DNA of 64,000 nucleotides from Pegoplata infirma (taxonomy: Eukaryota; Arthropoda; Insecta; Diptera; Anthomyiidae), in the NCBI GenBank assembly GCA_963921195.1, contig OY992541.1, positions 10,572,951 through 10,636,950 on the forward strand, read 5' to 3'. Both the position numbers and the translations under genes were made by a program. Below are positions 1 to 11,739 of this stretch, in pieces (position 1 is the first letter of the stretch; every line of letters begins with the position of its first letter). The notes under the pieces are model-generated. The model was not told the DNA's origin. It saw only the letters and a program-made list of their open reading frames with translations, and made no database searches.

Positions 1-282
1 AATCACAATTGCCCTTATGGCCTCCGAGTAAATTTGCCGAATTGGCGGACGCCCAACCAACCTAACCTAGAAATGGACACGTAAGTGATTTTTGACTTAC
101 ACTCACTCACACTCATAATATTCTTATTTATACAAAAAAAAATATCAAAAACTAAAATTTCAAAAATTTCAGCAAAATCTAAAATTTTACATTTGAAGGG
201 CTTATTGTAAAAACTCGATAAGCAACATTTCATTTTATGGTGGGTTTTGCTTTAAAACTTTTGAAATAATGTAGAAAATATA
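1..282. other. AT-rich flank without a gene
   Basis: A short CACTCA-type simple repeat lies near 100-117. The rest is AT-rich sequence with no coding signal or repeat boundary I can define. Base pair TA at 281-282 is the left target duplication of the next element. Confidence 0.5.
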
Positions 283-467
283 CACTCAAAAAAACAAAAC
301 TGTAAAGTTAACAATTTTTTTAGTTAAGTTGAGTTAACTGGCTTTTTAGTAAATTTTTAGTTAAAATCAGCATTTTAACTAATTTTTTTAGTTAAGTTCA
401 ATTTACGAGAATACTAATTTTGAACAAATTTTTAATTCAATTTTTTTTTTTGTTGACTTTGAAACTG

Positions 468-697
468 ACAAGGGAAGTATCTTAACCCTTATGAACCGAT
501 TTGCCTGAAACTTAAAATAAATATTAAAGAGACGATTTTAGGGTTGGGGTGTCTCGGCTTATCGGCCATATCGGTGTTTAAAAATTTCGTTGTCCCCGGC
601 CGATAAGACGAGACACCCCGACCTTAGAATTGTCTCTTTGATATATATTTTAAGTTTCAGGCAAATCGGTTCATAAGGGTTGAGATACTTCCCTTGT
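468..697. mobile_element. Fold-back MITE with ACAAGGGAAG ends
   Basis: About 105-bp arms (468-573 and 598-697) are imperfect inverted repeats of each other, starting ACAAGGGAAGTATC and ending GATACTTCCCTTGT. Two larger relatives with the same ends lie at 24685-25288 and 50149-50782. No clear target duplication was found. Confidence 0.7.
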
Positions 698-1188
698 GAG
701 TTAACAAATTTTTACTAATTAATTTGCTGATTTTTCGTAACATATTTGTAAAGTGAAAAGAGTGATTACTATTTAAGAAATTTCTTGTGTAGCCTCCTAA
801 GCAAATCTCATAAGTTCTACTTAAGCTGAACTTAATGCTGTGAAAAAATAGAAAGAAAAATAAGTGAAGTGTTAGTGTTTAAAGTGTTCGGTAAAATAAA
901 AAAAAATTTCAACCTGAAAATGTAAAAAAACAAAATTACTAAATATTTTGTTAATTTTAGTTTACGAAAAGTAACAAAAATTTTAGCAGAATTCAACTAA
1001 TTTTTTTGTAAATATGTACATACAAATGTTACGAAATTTTCAGCAAAATTTTTAGTTAATGTTACGTTTTTTTTGCTACATTCATTCTACGAAAAGTTAG
1101 CTACACACAAAAAAAAAATATAAAACAAGTAAGAAAATTATAGTCGGTCAAGACCGACCATATAATACCCTACACCAGAGTTTCCCTG

Positions 1189-1890
1189 GGCGTACGGACA
1201 TAGTGCCCAAGGTCTTATCGCCCAAAACCGTAAATGACATATCGCCCACGCTGCGACATATAGCCCAAAATGATAGGTCTAAAAATGTTATTTCTCCCAA
1301 AACAAAATTGTCAAAAAATCCAAAATATTTTTTTTGGGCGAAATGTCGAAATTACGACTTCTATGATTTCTTTTATTGTAATAAAGATTTTCTGCGTAGC
1401 CGGCCTTCGGCCGGGCTTAGGGATTACATACTCCATGCATTAAACCCACCCTCTCTGCAAACTAAGGCTATTTTGGTTATAAGGCCTTTTTGAGGCATAA
1501 CAAATTTGATAACGCAAGGGACTGCTACCCTAGAAAACTTTACTTTGCAGAGAGGGTGGGTTTAATGCATGGATTTTGTAATCCCTAAGCCCGGCCGAAG
1601 GCCGGCTACGCATAAAAACTTTAAAATATTGTGTTAAAAAAAAACAATTTTGGTGAGTTTTATGATTATTTTTTTGGGTGCTATGACATTTTATAAATTA
1701 ACATTTTGATATTTGGGTAATATGACATTTTTGATAATTTATATAAATTTAAAGAAAATTGATAAAATACCCAAAAATAATGGCCATATCGTCCAAAAAA
1801 TTTTGCAACAACAACTAACACACATTTTTTTTGGGTGGAATGACTTTTTTAAATTGGGCGATATGCACTTGGGCGCTATGTCCGTACGCC
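1189..1890. mobile_element. 702-bp terminal-inverted-repeat element with a 9-bp duplication
   Basis: The ends are GGCGTACGGACATAG and CTATGTCCGTACGCC, flanked by GTTTCCCTG at 1180-1188 and 1891-1899. The interior repeats a TCGCCCAAAA/TTGGGCG motif in both orientations. The family A copy at 26334-27158 lacks this insertion at the same point. The 9-bp duplication would suit Mutator-like or Merlin-like elements, but no transposase is present. Confidence 0.75.
1392..1612. mobile_element. Perfect-arm hairpin MITE inside 1189-1890
   Basis: Two arms of about 68 bp (1392-1460 and 1545-1612) are nearly perfect inverted copies. They begin TGCGTAGCCGGCCTTCGG and are GC-rich against an AT-rich surround. 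The arms include the internal palindrome CCGGCCTTCGGCCGG. There is no coding potential. Confidence 0.7.
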
Positions 1891-2699
1891 GTTTCCCTGG
1901 AAATGGGTCCCAAGTTGAAACATGGACTGATTAGATCTATATTTAGTTAAATCCTTAATAAGTGTAAAAAGCACTCACAAATCAAATTTGGGTGGAATAG
2001 GCTTCTTTTTGTTGACAATAAACCGATTCAACTGAATATCGGCCGAAATTTTCTCATGGGACCTAAGTCCAAAAATGGTCCGATGATAATCAGATTTAAT
2101 AAGGTTATTAAAGTACGCGTTTAACATACACAAACAAAATTTTAACTAAATATTTTCTATTTTCATGAAATTTGAGAGATTTATGTGAAAATCGGGAAGG
2201 TGATTTGTATGGGGGCTACAAGAAGAACTGGTCCGATTTCTTTAAAAATCGGAATGGTCATTTGTGTGGACGAAACAGGATTACCTGCCAAATTTCGGAA
2301 AGATACCTATTAAAATGCGGTTATTAGAGTCATTTGAGCCTAAACTAAAGAGGACCTTTGTATGGGGGCTAGGTCTAAATATGGACCGATTTTTCCCAAT
2401 TTCAATAGGCTTCGTCCTTGGGCCAAAAGAGCCTTAAGTTTCAAATTTCAAGTCAATTGATGAAAAATTGCGACCTGTATCGTGTTTACACCGTTTACAT
2501 GGACAGACAGACGGGCGGACGGACGGACGGACGGACATCCTTAAATCGACTCAAAAAGTGATTCTAAGTCGATCGGTATACTTAAAAGTGGGTCTAGGAC
2601 CAATATTTCGGGTAGTTACAAACATCAGCACAAACTCATTATACCCTGTACCACAGTGTGGTGTAGGGTATAAAAAATTGTGTACGTTTTGGGGATAAT

Positions 2700-2788
2700 A
2701 CAACCTATAAAGTGGTTTTGGATAATTTACCTAAGTTTTTTAGAGCAAAAACTTTGGTAAGTTATCTAAAACCACTTTATAGGTTGTA
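2700..2788. repeat. Hairpin with 32-bp arms
   Basis: ACAACCTATAAAGTGGTTTT at 2700 is mirrored by its reverse complement ending at 2788, around a loop of about 23 bp. It is a small fold-back or a relic of one. Confidence 0.6.
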
Positions 2789-2836
2789 ATTAAACCAAAA
2801 ACTGGCACAAATTTTTAATTTTTTTTTTTGAGTGTA

Positions 2837-4336
2837 ACTTTTGCAGAACTTTTATTCTCAATATACTTGTACAAAGGGTTAAAGCAAGACTTCTGCCAAA
2901 AATCTGTAAAGGGAACATCAGCAGAAGGCGAAAATCACGAACAAATACAATGTTGCTTATCAAGTTCTTGCAGTAAGCCCATTTGTTCTGATTTTTTCGG
3001 GATGAAATCTCAAGTTGATCAAAATTTTACATTTTTTTGTTGCTTTTTTTGGTATGAAAGGAAATATGAAGAGAAAATAAATCACGCAAACTTAAAGTTG
3101 GTACAATTGTACTTTTTTTGGTACATTTTGACCTTCAAAAGTACCGTGGTACTACCGCGACTCATTTGGTACAATTTAACCGATTTACAACATAAATGAG
3201 ACTCATTTTAGTTTTTAGCTCTTTTTTAAGAAACATTTTTAGATGTTAAAAACTTGTTTTTACAGAAAAGGCCTCAGAATTAGACACTTGAACAGTTTAT
3301 GCGAATAAGGCCGAAAAGACCATTTGTAGAATTTTACAGGGGACAATAAAAACGCAGGAAACGGTTAAAAACCAATATTTTTGCCAAATTTGTTGCATTA
3401 GCTTTAAGATTTAATTCACTTCTACCCATATACAAAATTTTTGTAAGGTATTCGAAAGAGAAATTGCCAAAAATGGGACTTCAACTTTTTTTCTTTCAAT
3501 GAATTGCACTTTTAAAGCCAATTTTTTTGGCTAAAAAGTCAAAATTTTACCAAAAAATCCATTTATGCAAAAAAACGTGTTTTCGAAAAAGTGGTCTGTC
3601 TATTCGTCCTTATTCCCATGAAATGTTTGCTATGAAATTCTCACTTACTTTTATCAAAGAAAAAGTCAGAATTTTTCACAGAAGTCGCAGTCAACTATCC
3701 ATTGACAAAAACTTAACTTTTTCATTCAGAAAAAGTAAGATAGTATTAATTGTAGATTCTGAGACATTCCATTTTTAGAGTAATTTTAGATCTCGATGCA
3801 TTTTTCGTGTTCACACACTCAGTTACATTTTGCATGTTCATACACTCACAATCAGATTCATATTACCGAAACATTTTACAATTCTGAGTTATTCTTATAG
3901 AAAAAGTGTCGGACACTGAGACCTTTTTCTGCAGACTTGTTTTTGAGAAATTGTTCAAAAAACGCCTCTGGCGCCCAGGGTATAAAAGATTCGGCAAAAC
4001 CGAATTTACATGAAAGTGTTAAATTAAAATTAAGTTTTTATAAATAAAACAAAAATTGGTACCGTGAGGGTCCAAAAAGTACAATTTATTTTGAAAGTTG
4101 GTACAAAATTGAAAACCCCATTTAACATCCCTGACTCACGCACACTCATTCACGCAATAATCTTACTCACGCAATTTTTTTCTCCACTCACACTCACTCA
4201 CAATCACGTGAGTAAAATTGAATTCATTCACACTCACGCGTGATCGCGCTCTAATCTGCTCGGACAGAGGTGTTGTAAAATGATGCGAAATTGAAATTTT
4301 CACCAGATGTAGTGCTAACAGAGGTTGGAACTATAG
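2837..4336. other. Gene-free AT-rich stretch with repeat relics
   Basis: No gene was recognised. The segment 3968-4020 (GGTATAAAAGATTCGGCAAAACCGAATTT) is the reversed hairpin end of a Helentron-like element. Related GTTGGTACAA motifs occur in opposite orientation near 3099 and 4095. Degenerate CACTCA repeats fill 4130-4245. Confidence 0.5.
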
Positions 4337-4696
4337 GTCATTACTAGGGATGAGATTTCTATGCAAATGCATGTTTTTTGTCGAAAGTCTAAAAACGATA
4401 TCGACCAATTATCTTTCCGAATCAAGAAATTTGCGTTAAAATGGCATCGATTTGTTTTTGCATATTTTGGTGAAAATACATATTTTGATTTTAAATGCAT
4501 ATTTTGTGCATATTTCCAACTTTTAAGTGCATGTTTTTGCATATTTTGGCATAAATTAGCAAAAACACAAATTGAAATTTTTTGTTTTCAAAAACTATTT
4601 TAATTTTAAAAATTTATTTATTTAAATAAGAAAAATTATTTTTTTCTTCTTAATTTTTTATAGATTTTCTTAATTTCTAAGTTATAAATGTTAGTA

Positions 4697-5600
4697 AGGG
4701 GTGGTCCAATAACTGGTATCTTTTTAAAACATGCAATGAAATGAACAATACTCAATAGTTTTGAAACCTTATGGCTTTATTTGAAAGAGCAAACATTCCC
4801 GTTTTTTATGGCAAACGACTTCATTGATGCGTCTTCGGCTTGCTCCGCTGTATCGCGTTGTAGCGCAGTACTGCGCTGCCAAACTGCACGTTTTTCGAAA
4901 AAAAGTTTTTAACCGAAATAAGGCACTCAAATGAGGTTATGTTAACAAACAAATTGGTACATCTTGGGATCGTAAAACTCGCAAGGTATTGTAAAGAATC
5001 CAATTCATCTATAGAAAGCAATAGATTTGAGTATCAGCATCATTACACAATATTTTCAAAAATACAGCTGAAACTCCCATTTTCGTCAAAGATGAGCGCT
5101 ACATAGCCATGATTACCGACTTTTTGTTGGCCGTAATAGAATATACCAACTTGGATGACATTTATTTTCAGAAGGATGTCGCAATATGTCCCACAGTCCA
5201 TCAAACAATCGATATTTGGCGCACTTAGTTCGGAAATCGTGTTTTTCGCCATATTCGCGGTGACAATTGATCACTTCAGAGCTGCCGATTAAAAACTTTA
5301 AAAATTTTTTTGAGGGGTCTCGTTAAAGATTCATGCAACATGGGAAATCCAGAAATGTTCTAGGCCCATTCGACGAATATCGTTCAAGCCATTCGTGAGA
5401 TAGAACCAGAAACATTAGAAAAATGGGTGCCGAGAATGAGCTACTGCGGAGCTAACCCAGGCAACCGCATGAATGAAGTCGTTTGCCATAAATAATGGGA
5501 ATATTTGCTCTTTCAAATAAAGCCATAAGGTTTCAAAACTATTGAGTATTGTTCATTTCATTGCATGTTTTAAAAAGATACCAGTTATTGGACCACCCTG
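4697..5600 (+). mobile_element. Decayed mariner/IS630-like transposon
   Basis: Inverted ends of over 100 bp begin AGGGGTGGTCCAATAACTGG (left) and finish CCAGTTATTGGACCACCCTG (right). They are flanked by TA (TAGTA on both sides). The body carries a broken transposase. It is inserted inside hAT-like element 1, so it is younger than that element, though already mutated. Confidence 0.8.
5055..5500 (+). pseudogene. Mariner-like (DDE) transposase remnant
   Basis: Plus-strand translation with stops and frame breaks gives pieces that line up in order with insect mariner-like transposases. They include DERYIAMITDFL, a degraded catalytic block DIYFQKDVAICPTVHQTID (families usually have FQQDGA.CHT), FGNRVF, and a C-terminal EIEPETLEKWVPRMSYC. 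In-frame stops follow IDIWRT and the GDN block, and the second aspartate region is lost. It cannot encode an active enzyme. Confidence 0.75.
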
Positions 5601-5879
5601 TAGTACTATTTAAACTGGCGTTATTTTTTGCTTTTTAAGAAGTTTTTCCACTGAAAACAAGATTTTTATTGTACAAATTTTATTTTTTAGTGCATATTTT
5701 ATGGTTTCTTAGTGCATATTTTTGAATTTTTTAGCGCATATTTTAAGCGCATATTTTTGATTTTTTAGTGCATTAAAATCTCATCCCTAGTCATTACAAA
5801 CTGTCATTCATTAGATATTATTTTTTTTCAACCCGGGAAACGCCGGGTGCAAAAATTATGGTTGCGAAAATCACATCTC

Positions 5880-6320
5880 TTCTCTGAGTGTAGAAAAAAA
5901 TTTCTCAGAGTCTTAAACTTTTTCTTTAGAAAAAATTACTCAGAGTCTTATACTTTTTCTATAGAAAATATGGCACAGTCTAAATCTTTTCTATAGATAA
6001 AATGTCTCGAAGTCTGCAAATTTTTCTTTAAAAAAAAGTGTCACAGACTCTGAAACTTTTTCTTTAGAAAAAATATCTCAGAATCTGAAACAGTTTCTAT
6101 GGAAAATATGCCTCAGAATCTAATTATAAGTTTTTGTAACACGAACGCCATTCGTCCACGACGAATTTGCATGTATTTTGTTATTGTATCAAAAACAAAA
6201 TATGTACATGCAAATTCGTCTCAGACGAAGGACGTTCGTGTTACAGAAACTGGGGGCAAGACTTTTTTATAGAAAAAAATTCTAAGAATCTGAGACTTTT
6301 TCTACAGAAAAAAAATCTTT
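5880..6320. repeat. Degenerate minisatellite, about 40-bp unit, with a hairpin insertion
   Basis: About eight imperfect units carry the pattern CTCAGAGTCT...ACTTTTTCTTTAGAAAAA. The array is interrupted at 6134-6253 by a GC-richer inverted repeat whose arms begin GTAACACGAACG and end CGTTCGTGTTAC. The array resumes afterwards with the same unit. Confidence 0.6.
6134..6253. mobile_element. 120-bp hairpin MITE
   Basis: The arms GTAACACGAACG...ACGAATTTGCATGTATTTTG and their reverse complement flank a loop of about 15 bp. It sits inside the minisatellite at 5880-6320 and is probably a tiny transposon. The duplication at its edges is not clear. Confidence 0.55.
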
Positions 6321-6929
6321 TTCTATATTAAATTATTCGATTAATCGACATAAATTAATTGGTGTACTCGTTATTCAAAAACAGTCGTTTTAAAATTATT
6401 CGAACAAGAGATTAGTTTTGCATGGTCGATTAGTCGAGTAATTCTAAATCGGTTGGAAACTCTAGTTTTTTTTATACAATAATTCGATTCAAGCATACTT
6501 TTAATCACAGATTTTCAATGCGTATTTCAAATCTTTCCACTTTTATATTTTTGTGTGTTTTTTTTTCAAAAATCACGAATTTTAATTCACAAATTGCAAT
6601 AAAAGATTTAAGTATTTTATTTTCTTTAAATAGTTTTTTTATTTTTAATTCAGGATCATTTTTATATTTATATTATGCTTAAGACAGTTACATACATTTA
6701 ACATATTATAAAGAACTTAACATTAGATTTCTAAAGAATTCTTAATATTTTTATTTATGTTTTTTTTTATACAATTAAATTTGATTGTACATGGCATTTT
6801 TTTTATCGTAAAATGTTAAGCGTTAACAAATTATTTTCAAATATTTAAATTAATTTTTCTACAACTACTGGAATTAAATATAACCGGTTTCTGTATCTTT
6901 TCGTATGTTTTCCGTAACGTTAACATTGA

Positions 6930-7198
6930 AGTAAATACACGGTATACATATTACAAACACTGAAACAATTTGGTGTAAATAAAATTATTTTAAAAGTTTC
7001 ATACATTTTATGAAAATTACATCATGAAATGTACGTAACTTTTCGTAATAAAAAAATAATTGCTGTAAATACACTGTATACATACTACAAACACTGAAAC
7101 AATTTGGTGTAAATAAAATTATTTAAAAAGTTTCATACATTTTATGAAAATTATATCATAAAATGTACGTAACTTTTCGTAATAAAAAAAAAAATAAT
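6930..7198. repeat. Direct tandem duplication, 134-bp period
   Basis: The segment holding ACAAACACTGAAACAATTTG and ATGTACGTAACTTTTCGTAA occurs twice, head to tail, with only a few differences. No coding potential was seen. The surrounding 6346-7430 is otherwise AT-rich and featureless. Confidence 0.75.
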
Positions 7199-7430
7199 TG
7201 CTGTTATGGAAAAATTAATGAGAAGTAAAAACAATTAAGGACATACAAAATAGCAATCGTACATTCCCGTACAATTAAACAGTTGTATTAGAAGAATTTT
7301 TATGAAACATTTAATCATATTGAGCGAGTTTTTTCTTTTACTATAGTTTTTTTAGTGATCATGAAAACTATTAAAAAAACGCTCCGATTTAATTAGGGAC
7401 ATTATTATTTTTTTGTCTCTTTATCGTAAC

Positions 7431-8536
7431 ACCAGGACCATAATCATGTAAAGTAAGAATCGCCTCTCGACGATTGAACGATGACGATTTTTTGTTGCTT
7501 CACATAAGCACATCAGTAACGTATCGTTTCGAACATAACTCGAAGATGATATTTAAACATTTGACGTTTTGTTTTGCTTTCATTTTCGCATTGTTGTGAA
7601 ATTAAAAATTAATTAAAAAACTAATAAAGCAAAATATTTAAGTGTTTTTCTTTAACAAATTTGTTAATAAATAAATTAATCATTTATAATTAATATGATT
7701 TCAAAATTATAGTGTATATTAAGCTCAATTTCACGGTTCGCTTTTTGTACCCCTACATGCATATGTTTAGTGCATCCAATTGAAATGTGTGTATTTATTT
7801 TTATTTTAATTATTCTAATGATAAAATGTGGAAATTAGTGAATATACTCAGTAAAATCGATGGACGTTCAATAATAATATCGTTCTATAAAATATTTTTC
7901 GATTGAAATTTTTTGAAGGTGCTGCAAACCGAGTGTTGAACTTAAACTGCTGACCCATAGCAGAAAAAAACGCTGAAAGTAAAATGCTATTTTTTTTTGA
8001 TATTTTAATAATATTTTAGATGGGAATCATTATTATTTGAAATAAAAATACAAAACAATTAAAAAAAAAAAAAACAATTTTGTTTTTATTTTAGCAAAAA
8101 AATGTTCAACACGACACCTATTTTGATATCGTTTATTTTAGGTCGTTTTAACGATTTTCGTTAAACGATTTTGAGCTTACGTGAAGCTTAACAAACGTCA
8201 AGAAGACGATTTCGAACGAGCGATTAAAGAAAAATCGAGCTATGTGAAGCCAATACATCGTCTTGACGAGGTCGATAGTTAACTCTTACCTTACGTGATC
8301 ATAGTCCAGGGGGCTAATCACGTAAAACGAAAACGATTGACGATGCATAAACGACATCAAAATACATATCGTTTTGAAGGGAAATTTGAAAGTTTTTCTT
8401 TATTATATTATTAAAGAGTGTTGTCTAACCCAGAAACATTAAAAAAATTGAAAACATTGTGATTAGTTTAGGAGCAACAAGGCTCCAAAAATCGACAATA
8501 GTCAATTATCGTTTTACATGATCACAGTCCAGGTCT
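7431..8536. mobile_element. Two adjacent fold-back elements with CCAGG...ATGATCACGTAA-type ends
   Basis: The left element runs from about 7431 to 8308. Its ends are CCAGGACCATAATCATGTAA and TTACGTGATCATAGTCCAGG, with ACGATTTT motifs inside. The second, about 8304-8535, starts CCAGGGGGCTAATCACGTAA and ends TTACATGATCACAGTCCAGG. A relative of the second lies in intron 4 at about 19450-19505 plus 20507-20563. Exact boundaries are uncertain. Confidence 0.5.
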
Positions 8537-9549
8537 CCAACTGATTTTTTTTTGGTGGCAATAAGCAATAACGTTGGCAGAAGGAACAAAATAAACACTT
8601 TGCGAATATTTCGATGAATTCCACACAAAATGAAGTTCAATTTTGATGTTTAATTGCCAGCAATATTTGCTCAGACAAATTTCCAAGCAATTATTGCTAT
8701 ATATATTTTGGCGTTATTTGAATTTTGACGTTATTGCTAAGTAAATTTAATGTAAATGTCAAAATTTATTCTTTCTCGTTATAAGGAAATGTCTGATATT
8801 AATAATACAACCGAAAAGATACAGGAATAGGGTAAAGATTAAATAAAAAATCACGTAACATATCCAAATATAAACGGTAACCATTATTATATAATTGAAA
8901 AAATAAATACATACATCTATAACACATTTATTATTCTGAATGATAGTTTTTTATCTGTTTCGGTATTCGTGGAAAATGGTTAAGAGATTGTTAGTCAACT
9001 GGTAAAGCAATCAAGTAAAAAGAACTCGCTAGATTTTTCTTTCGTAAGATGTTACTTCGTTCAGTAATCGTTTACATGTATTGCCATATAACAAACACGA
9101 ACAGCTGATTTATTACGGCTACTTTTGTTACGTTACCAGTTGAGTAACGAGCCCTTTACATGCAAATTGTAAACGATATTGTTTCTGATCAAGACAGCTA
9201 TTTATAACTGAAAACCATGACAGTTTACAATTAATGGCAGACGACTGACACCAGCTGGCCCATAGTAAAATATCAAAATTAAATTTCCACTTATTGCTGA
9301 CCCCCCAAGTTTGGCGTTTCCTAATTGAATTGTTGTGGCTATTGCTTAAGCTAAGTAAGTTGTTTCTAACGTGAAAGTTTTTGAATCGCCCAAAACTGTA
9401 ATAAAAACTATTTAAAACAAAAACTTTTAAATATTAAAAGAAACAACAATATAGCCGCGTTGCCAAAAATACTTTTTTTTTATATGGAGTTTGAAAGATT
9501 TTTTCACGTGAGCACAAACACAATATGCACCTTTATCTAGAAGACAAAG
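8537..9549. other. Gene-free AT-rich stretch
   Basis: No gene, RNA or bounded element was recognised. Scattered TTACGTTACCAGTTGAGTAA-like motifs (near 9125 and 12705) suggest old shared repeats. Confidence 0.4.
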
Positions 9550-9835
9550 TGTAACACATTGTCTAGATTAGCAACTACCACTACTATCACGACGGGAATT
9601 CCATGTCACATTTGACGTTTGCAAACGCCAAACTTGATGGTAAGCAATGGTTAGGAATTTCATTTAAACAATTGATTTCTAGCAATCTGTAGTAGAGCAG
9701 GTGCTCTACCATCAATTGTAAACCATCATTGTATACAATTACAAAAAACTGTCCACACTTGCAATGACAGCGATTACAATCGATTTTGATGTATGTTAGT
9801 AGTAGTAGTTGCTAATCTAGACACTGTGTAAGAAA
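9550..9835. mobile_element. Fold-back MITE with CANTGTCTAGATTAGCAACTAC ends
   Basis: CATTGTCTAGATTAGCAACT near 9558 is mirrored by AGTTGCTAATCTAGACACTG ending near 9829. The flanks TGTAACA and TGTAAGA look like a one-mismatch duplication of 7 bp. The interior is non-coding. Confidence 0.6.
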
Positions 9836-10360
9836 ATTTGACAATACCAAATGCTAGTTTTTCATATCATATTTTTCATATCATATTTTTCTATCATCGG
9901 GTGTGGTTGTTTCAAATTTGTGACTATCGCATTGCATTTGCACATGCAAAAACACCAACTGCAAAAATGAAATAAGAATGAGGTTTTAAAGTTCGGTTTT
10001 GGGTAGCCAGAGATATCATATAGAAAATCATGTTCAGGTTTTCATAAAGAAAAAACAAGCAGCTGATTTGAACCCGGCTAATCAAAAGTGTTAAGACTCC
10101 CATACATTTCAAACAAATTGGATGACCAATGTAATTTTTCTCGTGTCAATTTATTTTAATGAAAATAAATCATAGAAGCTTAGGGCGTTGCTAAAAAAAA
10201 ATAGTCTTCAGATAAGGACAAAATTCCAAAAATTATAGATTTAATTAAAGCTGTGTTTTTTTTTGCACTTGGATTAATATTAAGGAATAGAAAAAAATTA
10301 TCAAAATAAACTTGGCAGCACTATTCATATTTTGTATACAATTTGACAGCGGCATATATA

Positions 10361-11108
10361 TAGGCTGACCATTCGTACTGATTCGATCAGTACATGTACT
10401 GATTTTTAGTCACGTGTACTGATCAAAAAACCGTGTACTGATTTGTACTGATTTTTTAAAATATGTACTGATTGTACTGATTTTTGAATATTTTAACAAA
10501 AATTATATTTTTATTCAAAAATTCTTTACAAAAACTGTAATTTTCCTAAAAGAAGGAATCGGAGATATGTTTTATTGTACAAATTATAACGATCCAGTTT
10601 TATTGAAAATTCAAAATTTCAAATAAAACTGAGATGTTTTGATTAGTAAAGTCATCAGAATCTTAGGGGATTTATTCCTAAAAATATACACAAGGTCTAA
10701 GTTTTTTCCTATTGAAATAAAAACCGATCCTAAATCAAAGTTTTTTAAGAAATATGATCATAATTTGGGAGGTTTTCTTAAACGAAAAGATGGGAGAACT
10801 TTTGGAAAAAGTCCTCAGAATATGCAGGATTTTCTAAAGAAATAAAATTATTATGAAGTTATTTGATGTCAACTACTTTTTTTACAACTTTCTGTAAAAC
10901 AACTACAACAGTTAATATCAGTTGTTCTTAACAGTTGTTATTACTGTAATACTTGTTGGCCTCAAACAACTACAAATGTTGCTAATTTAAATGTTTGACA
11001 GCTGAAAACATTCGTCATACATTTTATTCTATAGCAAGACTTTTCACAGATTTTTTTCTAAAAAAAATGGGTGTACTGATTTGAGTTCTGAAAAAAATGG
11101 TTACCCTA
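10361..11108. mobile_element. Probable hAT-like element with TAGGCTGACCATT / TAGGGTAACCATT ends
   Basis: The left end TAGGCTGACCATTCGTACTG is mirrored by AAATGGTTACCCTA at the right. GTACTGATT is repeated many times just inside the left end and recurs near the right end. The flanks CATATATA and TATATATA match at 7 of 8 bases, but the sequence is too simple to be decisive. A second right end of the same family is at about 12545-12577. Confidence 0.55.
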
Positions 11109-11739
11109 TATATATAGAATTTCTAATTTTTTTTTTTTGAAAGATAAAGTAATTTCGTGAATACAAACGAACTTGAGGTGTTTCAGTGAGATAATGCCAT
11201 TAAAATTTATGTGATTTTATCGCTAAAAACTAGACACAAAATACGAACACTGAACATAATAGTTTTATGCTTATAATTTGGGAGGTTTTCTAAGGATACG
11301 ATTTTTCAGAAATTAAGGAAAAAGTCCTCAGAAATAAATCTTCAGAATCGCATTCTAAAAACCTATGGGTTTTTATTATAAAAACTCAATAAAACTAGTT
11401 TAGTTGAAGGTGGGTTGTACAAGCCTAAAATAAAGCTAAGCAAGTCCATGGCGCTAAGAATTAAAATAGTACATTGTACGTACCCTGGAAAGGAAAATTA
11501 GTACAGCATGAGAGAAAGTTTAAAGAGAGTGAAAGATGCTTGCTCAGAATTTCTCAGTTGCTTCCACAAACCTAAGAAAGTCAAGTCCATAGTTCAGATC
11601 CGTTGATAGAATATCAGATCCTTTTTTTTGCAGTCAAGCTCATGAGAACGCTAGGCAACAAGAGACGTAGTGTTATGTGCTGGGTCCTCATTCTCACGAC
11701 AATTTGCATACAGAGGGTACGATGACACCCAATTGCGAC

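Larger units (their letters stand above)
1125..2676 (+). mobile_element. DINE-1/Helentron-like element, family A copy 1
   Basis: It starts ACAAGTAAGAAAATTATAG, followed by the hairpin TCGGTCAAGACCGA and ATAATACCCTACACCA. It ends with the matching subterminal repeat TGTGGTGTAGGGTATAAAA after a GGAC-rich microsatellite. These are the structural marks of DINE-1-type non-autonomous Helentrons. Copies at 26334-27158 and (inverted) 28893-30702 share the whole body. It is interrupted by 1189-1890. Confidence 0.75.
283..2834. mobile_element. CACTCAAAAAA-end DNA element with three further insertions
   Basis: The left end is CACTCAAAAAAACAAAAC and the right end TTTTTTTTTTGAGTG. TA lies on both sides (281-282 and 2835-2836). 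Its own sequence is low complexity (repeats of TTAGTTAA and similar). It contains a fold-back at 468-697, a Helentron-like copy at 1125-2676 and a small hairpin at 2700-2788. Pairing of these two ends rests only on the ends and the TA, so the call is moderate. Confidence 0.5.
4345..5789. mobile_element. hAT-like transposon 1, disrupted by a mariner-like element
   Basis: The ends are TAGGGATGAGATTTC and AAAATCTCATCCCTA, with an exact 8-bp duplication GTCATTAC at 4337-4344 and 5790-5797. Interior GCATATTTT motifs repeat toward both ends, as expected of subterminal transposase sites. About 540 bp remain after removing the insertion at 4697-5600, so it is non-autonomous. A truncated relative ends near 49037. 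Confidence 0.85.

Noticed and set aside
2828..3199. 123-codon plus-strand frame after the first CACTC element
   Set aside because: No start context, family motif or repeat protein signal was seen; composition is that of AT-rich non-coding DNA.
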